NCBI RefSeq assembly: GCF_014529535.1
Contig: NW_023503555.1
Span: forward strand, 7,254,001-7,318,000
DNA length: 64,000 bases
DNA from: Bradysia coprophila
Lineage: Eukaryota; Arthropoda; Insecta; Diptera; Sciaridae
Direction of reading: 5' to 3'
Under the pieces are notes generated by a model that saw only the letters and a program-made list of their open reading frames with translations, did no database searches and was not told the DNA's origin. How positions within the stretch are numbered: the first letter of the stretch is position 1; each line of letters opens with the position of its first letter. Of the stretch, positions 54,065 to 63,905 are shown piece after piece. The position numbers were made by a program, and so were the translations under genes.

Positions 54065-54589
54065 TGTGCTTCCAGCTAAGCTTAAAAAGTCCGCGGAACG
54101 ATGTTTTCGAAAAAAATAAAAAATATTTTCACAGATGCACGCTATCGGTGCCTCACCGCCTCGTGTCAAAATGTCAAGCTACACCGCGTTTCATACTGTC
54201 AATAAGATCATCGATTGAATGGTTTGACTTAAGCTGTTGCCGCATTGACGTATTGTTCATTTTACTTAAGAGTGATAACGCGAAAACGTCAGGTGATTGG
54301 CGATCAAAGGTTTTATCTGAGTTAAATGAGTGACAGCTTCTTGGATTCGTCTTTCAATTCTTGAGTACGGGACTCGTTCACTTGAAATTTAAGGCACACT
54401 TACGGCGTGAATTGTAGCAACTAGAAATGTCAGTTCAAATTTTTACGATTGGAAATAAAGTCAAAAATAGTACATTACTGTCTTGCTGGGACATTTTTTT
54501 TTGTTGTGGGGAGGTTGTATTTCGATAGAACTTTTAAGTTCGAAAAAAGACTAGATGGTCGGGAGGGATAAATTGACAGCTAACAGCTG

Positions 54590-54677
54590 TAATCGGTTCG
54601 CGTTTGATCACTTTCGTTCACTTTTTACTTTTTACTCGCCTAAAGTGAACGAAAGTAATCAAAAGCGAACCGATTAA
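54590..54677. repeat. Inverted repeat upstream of F-box copy 1
   Basis: AATCGGTTCGCGTTTGATCA and CTTTCGTTCACTTT pair with AAAGTGAACGAAAG and TAATCAAAAGCGAACCGATT. The same structure stands upstream of copy 2 at about 63108-63196, so it predates the duplication. Confidence 0.8.
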
Positions 54678-54871
54678 AAAGTTTTAAAAAAGCAATCAAC
54701 TTTCTCATTTTTTATAATTTACTGAAAACTTAACCCTAACGTAACCTAAATCGACAAGACACGCTTATATAGCGTGCGAGGTCGTTCAATCAAATATAGA
54801 AATGTCATATATTGGCTTATTTTGTTCAATTCAGAAAGATAGACAGATAAAGCAAGCAATGGAAAAGCTTA

Positions 54872-55152
54872 TAATGATCAAGGTTCTGAAAGAACAGGTT
54901 AAGACACCCACGAGGGCGGCTGACACACAAATTTTGACAAATAGATGCTATTTATTGAACATACTCATTACAGATTGTTTGAAATGTCAACTTGAAGAAA
55001 AAAAATAGTTTTTATCAGGTTGACATTTCAAACAATCTGTAATGAGTATGTTGAATAAATAGCATCTTTTTGTCAAAATTTGTGTGCCACCGCCTTCGTG
55101 ATCAACTCAGATGTGTCTTAACCTGTTCTTTCAGAACCTTGATAATGATAAT
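54872..55152. mobile_element. 281 bp foldback MITE with 6 bp target duplication
   Basis: Arms of about 125 bp (AAGGTTCTGAAAGAACAGGT ... AATTTTGACAAA.AGATGCTA ... TTTGAAATGTCAAC) fold back around a short A/T loop. AGCTTA stands on both sides (54866-54871 and 55153-55158). The other F-box copy has a single AGCTTA at this point (about 63340-63345, inverted) and no element, so the insertion is directly documented. Confidence 0.9.
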
Positions 55153-55316
55153 AGCTTAGGTTCGAGAGTCCAAAGTAGAGAATGAGGAGTATTGTATACA
55201 TATACAGTTCGTTAGACCACCTTCAGTGTAGATAGCTGATTAACTACTGTGAGTTAAATCGCGGACGGAGGCCTCCGTTGGGCCTATTGTGCTACTATCG
55301 ATGATTTGTTACGGTT

Positions 55317-57178
55317 CTATGCTGATTCCTGGAATCTACCTGAACTAACGATGAAGTTCAGGACGTCCTTGGGTAGCAAATGTTTGATGGACTGGTATTT
55401 AATGGTGTAGTTGCCCAGATGCTTCATCCTGTTTAGGATGTAGGCAGGGCAGTCACACAGAAAATGCTCAGCTGTGTCAGTATGGTGACCGCATTGGTCA
55501 CAGCTCGAATCAGAACGTTTGCCTATAGTGGTGAGGTGTTTGTTGAAGCCGTAGTGTCCAGTGATCACTCCAGTGTATAATTTTAACCTCGTACGACTGA
55601 CATTAATTAAGTACTTGGTGTTGATCCTGCTGATGCGTATGCAATGTTTGGACTGTCGGCATGATCTGATATTAGCCCAGTGTTCTCTGAATTTCTTTTC
55701 TCTTAAGGAAAGTATCTGTCGTTCAGCTATCGACGGCGGTACGCTAGTTATGGGTTCCGGACCATATGTCTTGCTCAAAGCTGCCGCCTTGGCTAGCGTA
55801 TCAGCTTTTTCGTTACCCTCGAAGCCCGAGTGTGCTGGAACCCATACTAGCTTCAAATTGTTTACGACAGGGCAGAACTTTGCGTGTACGACTTAAGTGC
55901 TTTTAGGGCTGCTTGGCTGTCTGAACAAATATATATTGATTGTTGAATGGAATTGTCATCTATCAAAGAATGGCCAGCGGCCAAGATAGCCCGAAGTTCG
56001 GCAAGAAAAATCGATGAAAACTCTCCTAGTGGAATTTGCTTAGAGCAATACATGCCTGCTCCAGCATTGTCCTTAATAACTGAACCGTCTGTATATAGAA
56101 CAGTGCCTATCTTTGGTGGGAATGTGCCATTCAGCCATTCTTCTCGGCTAGGGACGACGACTTCGAAATCTCTATCTAAAGTGAAAACTTTGGTAATTTG
56201 ATCTGAAGGCATGGACAGAACAGGTAGGGAATCCTTAGCCTTAAACCAAGTGTTGGTATGTTCAGTAGGTGTCAAGTTTTTGTCATCCAAGGATGCGATT
56301 CTATCTAAGGTCTTAATTGCTTCCGATTGTATAAGAATGTGAAGTGGGGGTAGATTTAATAAGGCTTCCAACGCATCTGTTGGTGTGGATTTCCCTGCAC
56401 CCGTAATGGCTCTGCAAGCCAGTCTCTGGAATTTTTTGAGCCTGTCTTGTACATTTTTTCGGTCTCCAATGTGGTTCCATACGAAAGAGCCATACAGAAG
56501 GATAGGTCTGATAATTGTTGTATAAATCCAGTACATTACCTTGGGGGAAAGGCCCCATCTGGTTGCATATGCTTTACGACATTGCCATAGAGCGATGGTA
56601 CATTTATTCAACCGGTACTCCAGGTTAAGTATCCAGTAAAGTCTGTGATCAAGGATAATTCCAAGGTATTTTACGTGATCAGCTTTTTTGATAGGGATGC
56701 CCTTGATTTTAGGGATGAAGAGGCCACTAATTTTCCTCTTTCTGGTAAATAATACCATGGTGGTTTTATCAGGGTTGATACTAAGCTCGTTTTCGTCGCA
56801 CCATTTAGAGACTGTATCCAGCGTTAACTGTAGCAGGCCACATAGGGTGTTTACGCACCTGCCTCTTAAAATAGTAGCTAGGTCGTCGGAAAAACCTTCA
56901 GTTTGCATGTGTAGGTTATTGAGCAGAACTAGGAGTTCGTTAATAACTAAGCACCAGAGAAGAGGCGGTAGAACACCTCCTTGAGGGCAGCCTCTAGTAG
57001 TGGTAATATATACAGCTTGTCCGTTGAAATGTGCTGAAACTATTCTGCTGCGAAGCATGAAAGCAATCCAGTCCGAAATGCCGGGGTCGATATTGAATTT
57101 AATACATGCCCTTCTAATGGCTAAATATGTGATATAATTGAACGCTCCGGTTATATCAATGAAGCAACCTAGAGCGTA
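55317..57178 (-). pseudogene. Reverse transcriptase-RNase H remnant of an I-superfamily-like element
   Basis: Reading right to left, the frame opens within the RT domain at YALGCFIDITGAFN (motif A), then GCPQGGVLPPLLW, GFSDDLA (catalytic Asp pair), an SINPDKT segment and VKYLGIILD. An RNase H domain follows (YTDGS, LAELRA, CSDSQAALKAL, WVPAHSGFEGNEKAD), then a Cys-rich knuckle (CDQCGHH...HFLCDC). The endonuclease and the RT N-terminus are missing. A single-base frame change near 55860 splits the RNase H domain: the first frame stops at 55862, the second ends at 55317. It is therefore dead. The RNase H suggests the I superfamily rather than Jockey proper; the clade is not certain. Confidence 0.88.
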
Positions 57179-57194
57179 TTATTTTGCTGATAAC

Positions 57195-57430
57195 CAACCT
57201 GCGAATTTGGAACGTATGAATTTTTATCCAAAACTCCCAATTTCACTATGGTTTATAGTAGGTTCAAAACTGCGAATTGTTTTTCGCTGTTTCAAACCTG
57301 CGAATTTTTTATTTCGCAGTTGCTAACCTGCGAATTTTTTGCAATTCCTAAAATCACTAAAAAGTCATGTAAAATGATCGTCGTAACGACCGGACTATAA
57401 TGTAGAATTCGCAGGTTCAAGTTCGCAGGT
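57195..57430. repeat. Cluster of AACCTGCGAATT words
   Basis: AACCTGCGAATTT occurs at about 57196, 57295 and 57325, and the inverse AATTCGCAGGTT at about 57407, with GTTCGCAGGT next to it. This suggests a small degenerate palindromic element at the 5' edge of the retrotransposon block. Confidence 0.55.
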
Positions 57431-57980
57431 ACTTCACAGACATTTCAGTGTATATATACTTAGAGTTTAACATCATCAAGGCTGCACACTTGAGTGTGAA
57501 AACCTTCAATGAATGTGCAAACCATGTATGGTCTGTCCCTACAAACCGGTTGAAATAGCGATTTAATATAAACAAACTAACCTTTCAGTGAAAATCATTG
57601 AGAGCTGCGTTTCTTTATATGAAATCGCTATTTCATCCGCTCAATACGAATTTTGACATTAGACCATACCTATACTTTCATTGAAAACCTTCATTTCGTT
57701 ACGTCCCAAAAACTCCTCATGTACAGAAAATAGACGTAGATTGAGATTGACACATCTGACAACCCATAACATTTGTTAATAAAATTGTTGTATTGCTTGG
57801 TCAGTAATTAAACATTGACAAAGTGTTGTATTGCTTTGACTTGACCAAAATTGTTGAAAAAATTTCTTTTATTCAACGAAGGGTGAACGAAACGTGTTAC
57901 CGTTTACGATTCGTGACGAAACGTTTTACCGTTTACAATCATAATGCGGACAAACAACAGGACAAAACAATGCTGATTTC

Positions 57981-58762
57981 TAAACAGCCTCGATGAAGCG
58001 GGTAACAGTGGCAGAGTCGTTTTGTCGTTGCGTCATAACAGTGGCAGAGTCGTTTTGTCGTTGCGTCATATTGCGACAAAGTGGTTCAACGAAAAAGTGA
58101 CAGTTGTGAAAATTCTAAATTAGATTTTTTTGTTTTGATGTGGTTGATTGTGATGATTTTTCGTTTTGTGTGTGAAAAAGTGTGCAAAATTATGATTTTA
58201 TTATATTAATAATTGATTAATAATGTGCCACCCGTGACAGTGTTCTCATAAATAATAAAATCGGTGTTCAATGTTTTCAAAAACGAAAAATTCCATGGCC
58301 AATGTTCTCGTTCTCATAAACATTAAAATTGGTTTTATGTGAATAGATCCAAAGAAATTGTTACGTTGAGATATGAACCTAGGAAAGCACTCCAACGACC
58401 TGATTCATTTCATATGATCCCGTCGGTCTAGATTCTAGATCTGAGATTTTTTCTGATTCAGTTTATGTGAAGAGATTTTCTCTGATTAAATTCCTGTGAT
58501 CAATCAATTAAAAGCCTCAACCCAACATGATTTTAATTAGACTTTCTTGTTTCAGGCCAGGTTTGACCTGTTGCGAGCATTAATTATGAAAATATTTATT
58601 ATTTCTTGTGTTCAATCAATTCAAATCGAATTCTTGAAAATTAACATTCAAAAATGTTGCGCTAAAAAAATCCAAATTTTACGACAGATCCACTTTGTCG
58701 CATTTTCTCATGTCGCATATTTCTGTCTCTGCCACTGTTACCCGCTTCATCGAGGCTGTTTA
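57981..58762. mobile_element. 782 bp hAT-like element with 36 bp TIRs and 8 bp TSD
   Basis: It starts TAAACAGCCTCGATGAAGCG and ends with the exact reverse complement; the match runs for 36 bp. CTGATTTC stands at 57973-57980 and 58763-58770, an 8 bp target duplication as made by hAT transposases. The uninterrupted sequence is seen in the right arm (GCCGAAATCAGCATTG, about 60144-60159). A 33 bp unit (TAACAGTGGCAGAGTCGTTT ...) is tandemly duplicated at 58003-58068. No transposase ORF is present. Confidence 0.9.
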
Positions 58763-58851
58763 CTGATTTCGGCGTATCACGCCATCGTCAGTGCACCTAT
58801 GTCTTGCGATGACTATGTGCATATCAGCACGACACAAACTGAAGTGAGCAA

Positions 58852-59118
58852 TCACTTCAACTGTACGAGCATTATATACACTTTTTCGTCATTTGTTAAA
58901 TCTCTTTGTTTTGTTTTTTGTGCTATATCTCTCACATACAGCTTTTGTGGATCTCTCACATCCGACAATTTGTTTTTCGGTAATTTTAGTGACAATAAAT
59001 AAATTGTTACTAAAACCGCGCAGAGTATGGCAGCCGTGGCGCCACCCACAGCTGCGATGCCAAACTTCAAAAAGCATCGATTCGTCACGAATCGTAAACG
59101 GTAACACGTTTCGTTCAC
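58852..59118 (-). CDS. Small membrane-type ORF inside the element cluster, left copy
   Basis: An 88-codon frame: a start inside the terminal repeat, then KFGIAAVGGATAAILCAVLV and TIYLLSLK, a plausible single transmembrane segment, then a charged tail ending YIMLVQLK. The same frame exists inverted at 59832-60065. I recognise no family. Since the two copies are nearly identical DNA, open reading could be inherited rather than selected. It may be a captured host exon or chance. Confidence 0.3.
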   Translation of the reverse strand: MNETCYRLRFVTNRCFLKFGIAAVGGATAAILCAVLVTIYLLSLKLPKNKLSDVRDPQKLYVRDIAQKTKQRDLTNDEKVYIMLVQLK

Positions 59119-59133
59119 CCTTCGTTGAATAAT

Positions 59134-59264
59134 AGTATGTTACATACCAAGGATCAAAAAGGTGTGTTCCAGGGATGGAGCGACGCGAAGCGGAGCGGAG
59201 ACCAAGGACGTTTTCACCACCGTGGTCTAAAGCACACCTTTTTGATCCGTGGTATGTATACTAT
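59134..59264. mobile_element. Hairpin inserted within the element cluster
   Basis: AGTATGTTACATACCAAGGA then TCAAAAAGGTGTG is matched by CACACCTTTTTGATCCGTGG then TATGTATACT. The loop includes GC-rich GCGACGCGAAGCGGAGCGG. The hairpin lies at the left edge of the DNA that interrupts an inner terminal repeat. Confidence 0.75.
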
Positions 59265-59831
59265 TTTTCTTCCTGGAGTATCAAAGTCACATTCCCAACA
59301 AAACATAACAAAAAAATTCATCTGAACACACACGGTTTTGCGTGAGACGTTTTTGCTGTCATATTTTAAAAGTACATTAAAAGGGGACATTATAGAGGAC
59401 ATCATAAGCGACATTAAAGGTACATACGTCAAAATGTTGTTGATTTAATGTAAATAATTGCCAAAAAGCATGTAAACATGTAAAATAGCAAATTAAATTG
59501 TGTTACGCAACATATTGTAGCAGTGCGGAAACAATCTGTACGAATTGAACAGTCACAAAAGTCTAAAAAAAATATGCATGCGTGCATACAACAACTTGAC
59601 ACATCTGGGAAAAAATAAAGATAGAATCGAAAATGACATAAGCGGGAATGAAAATTGAGAGAAAAGAGTAGGGGAGAATGTTGCTCTTTTGGTACTAAAT
59701 TTGGTGAGTGACGGTTTTGGTACTACAGGAAGAAAAAGAAATTTTTTCAACAATTTTGGTCAAGTCAAAGCAATACAACACTTTGTCAATGTTGAATTAC
59801 TGACCAAGCAATATAACAATTTTATTAATAA

Positions 59832-60065
59832 TTGTATCGATGCTTTTCGAAGTTTGGCATCGCAGCTGTGGGTGGCGCCACGGCTGCCATACTCTGCGCG
59901 GTTTTAGTAACAATTTATTTATTGTCACTAAAATTACCGAAAAACAAATTGTCGGATGCGAGAGATCCACAAAAGCTGTATGTGAGAGATATAGCACAAA
60001 AAACAAAACAAAGAGTTTTAACAAATGACGAAAAAGTGTATATAATGCTCGTACAGTTGAAGTGA
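59832..60065 (+). CDS. Small membrane-type ORF, right inverted copy
   Basis: The frame repeats the 58852-59118 peptide from KFGIAAVGG to LVQLK, with Val/Ala and Asp/Val differences near the middle. The N-terminus differs because it starts in flanking terminal-repeat DNA (TTG or a downstream start). No promoter was recognised. Listed because a hydrophobic segment of about 20 residues is kept in both copies. Confidence 0.3.
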   Translation: MYRCFSKFGIAAVGGATAAILCAVLVTIYLLSLKLPKNKLSDARDPQKLYVRDIAQKTKQRVLTNDEKVYIMLVQLK

Positions 60066-60509
60066 TTGCTCACTTCAGTTTGTGTCGTGCTGATATGCAC
60101 ATAGTCATCACAAGACATAGGTGCACTGATGATGGCGTGATACGCCGAAATCAGCATTGTTTTGTCCTGTTGTTTGTCCGCATTATGATTGTAAACGGTA
60201 AAACGTTTCGTCACGAATCGTAAACGGTAACACGTTTCGTTCGCCCTTCGTTGAATAAAAGAAATTTTTTTCAACAATTCTGGTCAAGTCAAAGCAATAC
60301 AACACTTTGTCAATGTTGAATTACTGACCAAGCAATACAACAATTTTATTAATAGTCTTTGTTTCTACTTACAAAATAACACACACACAAAAGACGCTGT
60401 TATATGGCATTGTATGGAAACTTCCGGTAGTCCTAGCTCCCAAAAAAGCCCAGTTTTAAAAATCTTATTTTGATCTACGGCCCGAGATTGACCTATAACC
60501 AACATTTCA

Positions 60510-60733
60510 GGAAAATCGTAAGAAACGTTTAGGCGTTACAAAATCGTCCTTTTTCATAGGAACTAACGTATCCAATTTGAGTTATCTGAAAATACGCAAT
60601 TTTGCTTATTTTCATACAAACATGAATATTTCGAAGTTCAATATCTCGGCCAATATTTGGAAGCTGCAGTAACGTGTGATAGCTCGTTGAACTCGTATGG
60701 ATGCCTAGATTCCAAATATCTAAGTTTATTATC
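60510..60733 (+). repeat. Dispersed repeat, inverted partner of 52601-52824
   Basis: AATCGTAAGAAACGTTTAGG, TCGTCCTTTTTCATAGGAAC, CCAATATTTGGAAGCTGCAG and CGTGTGATAGCTCGTTGAAC are the complement of 52601-52824. The repeat extends left to about 60490 (ACCTATAACCAACATTTCAGG), which copy 1 lacks. Confidence 0.85.
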
Positions 60734-61176
60734 TAAGTCACATACAGCAAACAAGGACTTGCGTCACACTTTCACCCTTTAGGTTTTTTTGGCGGATTTA
60801 ATGTCACAGAGCTTAATGAGATGAATAAATTATTGGGTTAAATTAATAACTTACCTCGAACGAGAAGCATCGGATTTGTCGCGTTAAGTTAAAAAAGTGG
60901 ATTGTGGATTAGATTTTAATTTTCTACTGTGATCGTAATTTTAAATTGAGACTTACAAATGAATATAGCTACGTTTATATACTTATCCATACAGATAATA
61001 CAACAATTTTTTTTTTTCAATCTACTCTATGTCATTGTTTCGCTTGAGGTCTTGAGGAGGGTTGTTACCATTTCAAATTAATTTTGTTGCCGCAAAAGTT
61101 ACGCACAATCTTAAACTATAAACAACTACAAAACGGACTCTGCAAACATGATCAATCATGATCTTTACGACTGTTT
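60734..61176. other. 3' flank of F-box copy 2
   Basis: AT-rich DNA with a foldback-arm fragment at about 60756-60784 related to 31650-31736. AATAAA on the minus strand (TTTATT near 60724-60729) could end the F-box copy 2 transcript but is about 450 bp past the stop. Confidence 0.4.
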
Positions 61177-62583
61177 TTAATTGAGCTTCTTTTTTCGGAA
61201 ATGTTGAGATTCAGGGTTCTTGCTTGGTCTAAATTTGGCAATTTTTTTCTTTTCAAACTGTTCCCATTCACTCCCGAGATGGTTCTTCACAATCGAGCAT
61301 CTGTTTTCTTCGTCACTGTCAATAATAATTTGTTCCAATTCAGGTAATTCGTTCAACAAACTCTGAATGAAACTGTCACTCTCGTACGCCTCTGTTAGAT
61401 TGGGTAATTTCAATATTTTCAACTTTTTATTGCGCTGTGCAATTGTCACACAATTCGGGGGATCTGCGTGGACCCCTTCTAGCGTAAGTTTTCTTAGACC
61501 ATTGAATTCAAACATGTGAAGGGCACCGCGACATTCAACCGAAAATGATTCGACTCCTTGAAATCGATGTCGGGATAACAGTTGCGGCCGATTGGATTCG
61601 TATAATTTGAAGGTTGTTAATTGCGTTAAGTTATCAGCGATCGAAGAATATATTGCATCATTGTGTTCAGGTCTGCAGTGATAGGATATGAATAAATATA
61701 AATATTTGATTTGTCGATTCAAGCGTATGAATGAAATGAATGTCTGCACTTCTTCATCGCTTTCTACTTGCATATGAATTCGTTCCACTTTTGTATAACT
61801 TTTTGCCATTGTCTTTGGAATGCTACCTAGCCTCAATGTACGCACATTTGGCATAAAATCAAGTGCTTCCGAGCTCTCAAAACCTCTTGCGAATAAATAG
61901 AGCTCCCGAAGATTTCTGAACGGCTTATTCAAAGTCAGAAATCGATACCCTTGCACATCAAGTGTTTCCAGCGAATCGCTGCAGAAATCAGATATATATT
62001 TGTTCAGATTCTGCAAAACGTTCAAAATGTACGTCTTATTTTGTCCATACTCGATATTATGAATACGAACATGTTTAATGGACGCTCCAAAATTTCGCAA
62101 TAATTTAAATGAAGTCTCAGCGTCAGGGATCCTCACTACCACATCGTGTTTGCAAACTATTTTATAATGCTCACGTAATTCTTTGCAATTATTACTCCCA
62201 TAACGATACACATCCATTGATATTAAACGATGCGCATGTTTCCGTGAAAACACCAAACTAGCGAGACCTCTAAGACGTGTGCTTATGTCGGAAATGTTCG
62301 CCAAGTCTTCTAGATGCAAGTAACACAGAATCACATCAATTACATGGTCACCCATGTCGTTGAATTTTACTGTAGATTTCCCATCATTGCCAGGTTCGTT
62401 CGAATGAAAGTCAGCCATTTCGGGTTGGTATTTTCGTTTCACAGCAGATCGTGGCTAAGGGTGGTGACAATGAACGTGTTTAAAAGGTGATACAAAGTTT
62501 TCTTTGATATCTGAAAGGGCACATAGACGGCTTACCATGACTGTATCGCTTTCACATCCAGCGGGGCTTTGTTGTTCGGACAT
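61177..62583 (-). CDS. F-box protein, copy 2, apparently full length
   Basis: Exon 1 is 62536-62583 and exon 2 is 61177-62454, with the same 81 bp intron as copy 1; about 441 aa. The F-box lies at residues about 45-82. After the leucine-rich region the C-terminus continues LEQIIIDSDEENRCS ... EWEQFEKKKIAKF and ends in a basic KKK-rich tail, which copy 1 lacks. Differences from copy 1 are few (for example two Val/Ile, Ala/Thr, Gly/Asp). The short first exon (MSEQQSPAGCESDTVM) is inferred from splice signals and frame; an in-frame ATG for MADFHSN in exon 2 is an alternative start. The substrate is unknown. Confidence 0.85.
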
Positions 62584-63251
62584 TGTGCTTCCAGCTAAGC
62601 TTAAAAAGTCCGCGGAACGATGTTTTCGAAAAAAATAAAAAATATTTTCACAGATGCACACTATCGGTGCCTCACCGCCTCGTGTCAAAATGTCAAGCTA
62701 CACCGCGTTTCATACTGTCAATAAGATCATCGATTGAATGCTTTGACGTAAGCTGTTGCCGCATTGACGTATTGTTCATTTTACTTAAGAGTGATAACGC
62801 GAAAACGTCAGGTGATTGGCGATCAAAGGTTTTATCTGAGTTAAATGAGTGACAGCTTCTTGGATTCGTCTTTCAATTCTTGAGTACGGGACTAGTTCAC
62901 TTGAAATTTAAGGCACACTTACGGCGTGAATTGTAGCAACTAGAAATGTCAGTTCAAATTTTTACGATTGGAAATAAAGTCAAAAATAGTACATTACTGT
63001 CTTGCTGGGACATTTTTTTTGTTGTGGGGAGGTTGTATTTCGATAGAACTTTTAAGTTCGAAAAAAGACTAGATGGTCGGGGGGGATAAATTGACAGCTG
63101 ACAGCTGTAGTCGGTTCGCTTTTGATCACTTTCGTTCACTTTTTACTTTTTACTCAACTAAAGTGAACAAAAGTAATCAAAAGCGAACCGATTAAAAAAT
63201 TTTAAAAAAGCAATCAACTTTCTCATTTTTTATAATTTACTGAAAACTTAA
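61341..63251. repeat. Segmental duplication, copy 2 of 52825-54733
   Basis: The segment repeats 52825-54733 in the same orientation at about 99 percent identity over 1.9 kb, with an offset of about 8.5 kb. It covers most of the F-box gene, its intron, its upstream region and the inverted repeat near 63108-63196. It ends on the right at the TTAA site (63248-63251). Confidence 0.92.
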
Positions 63252-63475
63252 ACTCTAAGTATATAAGCACTGAAGGTGGTCTCACGAACTGTATATGTAT
63301 ACAATACTCCTCATTCTCTACTTTGGACTCTCGAACCTAAGCTTTTCCATTGCTTGCTTTATCTGTCTATCTTTCTGAATTGAACAAACTAAGCCAATAT
63401 ATGACATTTCTATATTTGATTGAACGACCTCGCACGCTATATAAGCGTGTCTTGTCGATTTAGGTTACGTTAGGG
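63252..63475. mobile_element. TTAA-bounded segment, orientation B, empty of insertions
   Basis: TTAA at 63248-63251 and 63476-63479 bounds 224 bp starting ACTCTAAGTATATAAGC and ending GTTACGTTAGGG. It is the reverse complement of the corresponding parts of 54734-57466, while the DNA outside both TTAA sites is in the same orientation in both copies. It lacks the foldback and the retrotransposon block. Confidence 0.78.
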
Positions 63476-63905
63476 TTAACATCATCAAGGCTGCATACTT
63501 GAGTGTGAAAACCTTCAATGAATGTGCAAACCATGTATAGTCTGTCCCTACAAACCCGTAGAAATAGCGATTTAATCTAAACAAACTAACCTTTCAATGA
63601 AAATCATTGAGAGCTGCGTTTCTTGATATGAAATCGCTATTTCATCCGCTCTATACGAATTTTGACATTAGACCATACCTATACTTTCATTGAAAACCTT
63701 CATTTCGTTACGTCCCAAAAACTCCTCATGTACGGAAAATAGACGTAGATTGAGATTGACACATCTGACAACCCATAACATTTGGTGTGTCGGTTGTCTA
63801 AAAGTAATCAATTCCAATTTAATTGGACCAACGAATTGGTCTTTATAGAAGAATTAAACCTCTAAGTCTAAAGTAAGCTCAAATTACAAATTTTATTGTC
63901 GCAAA
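63476..63905 (+). repeat. Right flank of the duplication plus repeat R
   Basis: 63476-63778 matches 57467-57775 closely, including an inverted repeat (GAAATAGCGATTT / AAATCGCTATTTC and GAAAACCTTC / GAAAACCTTC-type ends). Beyond 63778 it continues as repeat R, related to 51293-51500, whereas copy 1 is cut off by the element cluster. Confidence 0.8.

Larger units (their letters stand above)
55231..57443 (-). mobile_element. 5'-truncated non-LTR retrotransposon insertion
   Basis: The block is flanked by TTCAGTGTA at 55222-55230 and 57444-57452. The other F-box copy has only one TTCAGTG at the equivalent place, so it serves as an empty site. The minus-strand coding remnant occupies 55317-57178. 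Between 57181 and 57443 is unrelated DNA with repeated AACCTGCGAATT words in both orientations, so the block may be a composite. Confidence 0.8.
54734..57466. mobile_element. TTAA-bounded segment, orientation A, filled with later insertions
   Basis: TTAA at 54730-54733 precedes CCCTAACGTAACC, and TTAA at 57467-57470 follows TACTTAGAGT. Outside both TTAA sites the sequence matches the flanks of 63252-63475, but the segment itself is reverse-complemented there. CCCTA ends and TTAA sites suggest a piggyBac-type miniature element. Here it is enlarged from about 224 bp to 2733 bp by a foldback (54872-55152) and a retrotransposon-containing insertion (55231-57443). Confidence 0.75.
57774..60353. 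mobile_element. Nested inverted-repeat element cluster with arms of about 510 bp
   Basis: The outer ends are TTAATAAAATTGTTGTATTG and its reverse complement ending at 60353. The left arm is 57774-57980 plus 58771-59072, interrupted by the element at 57981-58762; the right arm is 59836-60353. The arms are nearly identical. A further copy of the terminal repeat lies inside (59073-59130 plus 59741-59832), in the same orientation as the right end and split by about 600 bp of other DNA that begins with a hairpin (59134-59264). One reading is a complete element, 57774-59832, followed by an inverted partial second copy. TTAA is present at both outer edges, but the equivalent repeat elsewhere lacks TTAA, so a simple TTAA insertion is not shown. 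Confidence 0.75.

Noticed and set aside
57774..60353. Call of a simple piggyBac element from the TTAA at both outer ends
   Set aside because: The equivalent repeat R sequence at 63.78 kb has no TTAA at that point and the right flank does not match, so a clean TTAA insertion is not demonstrated.
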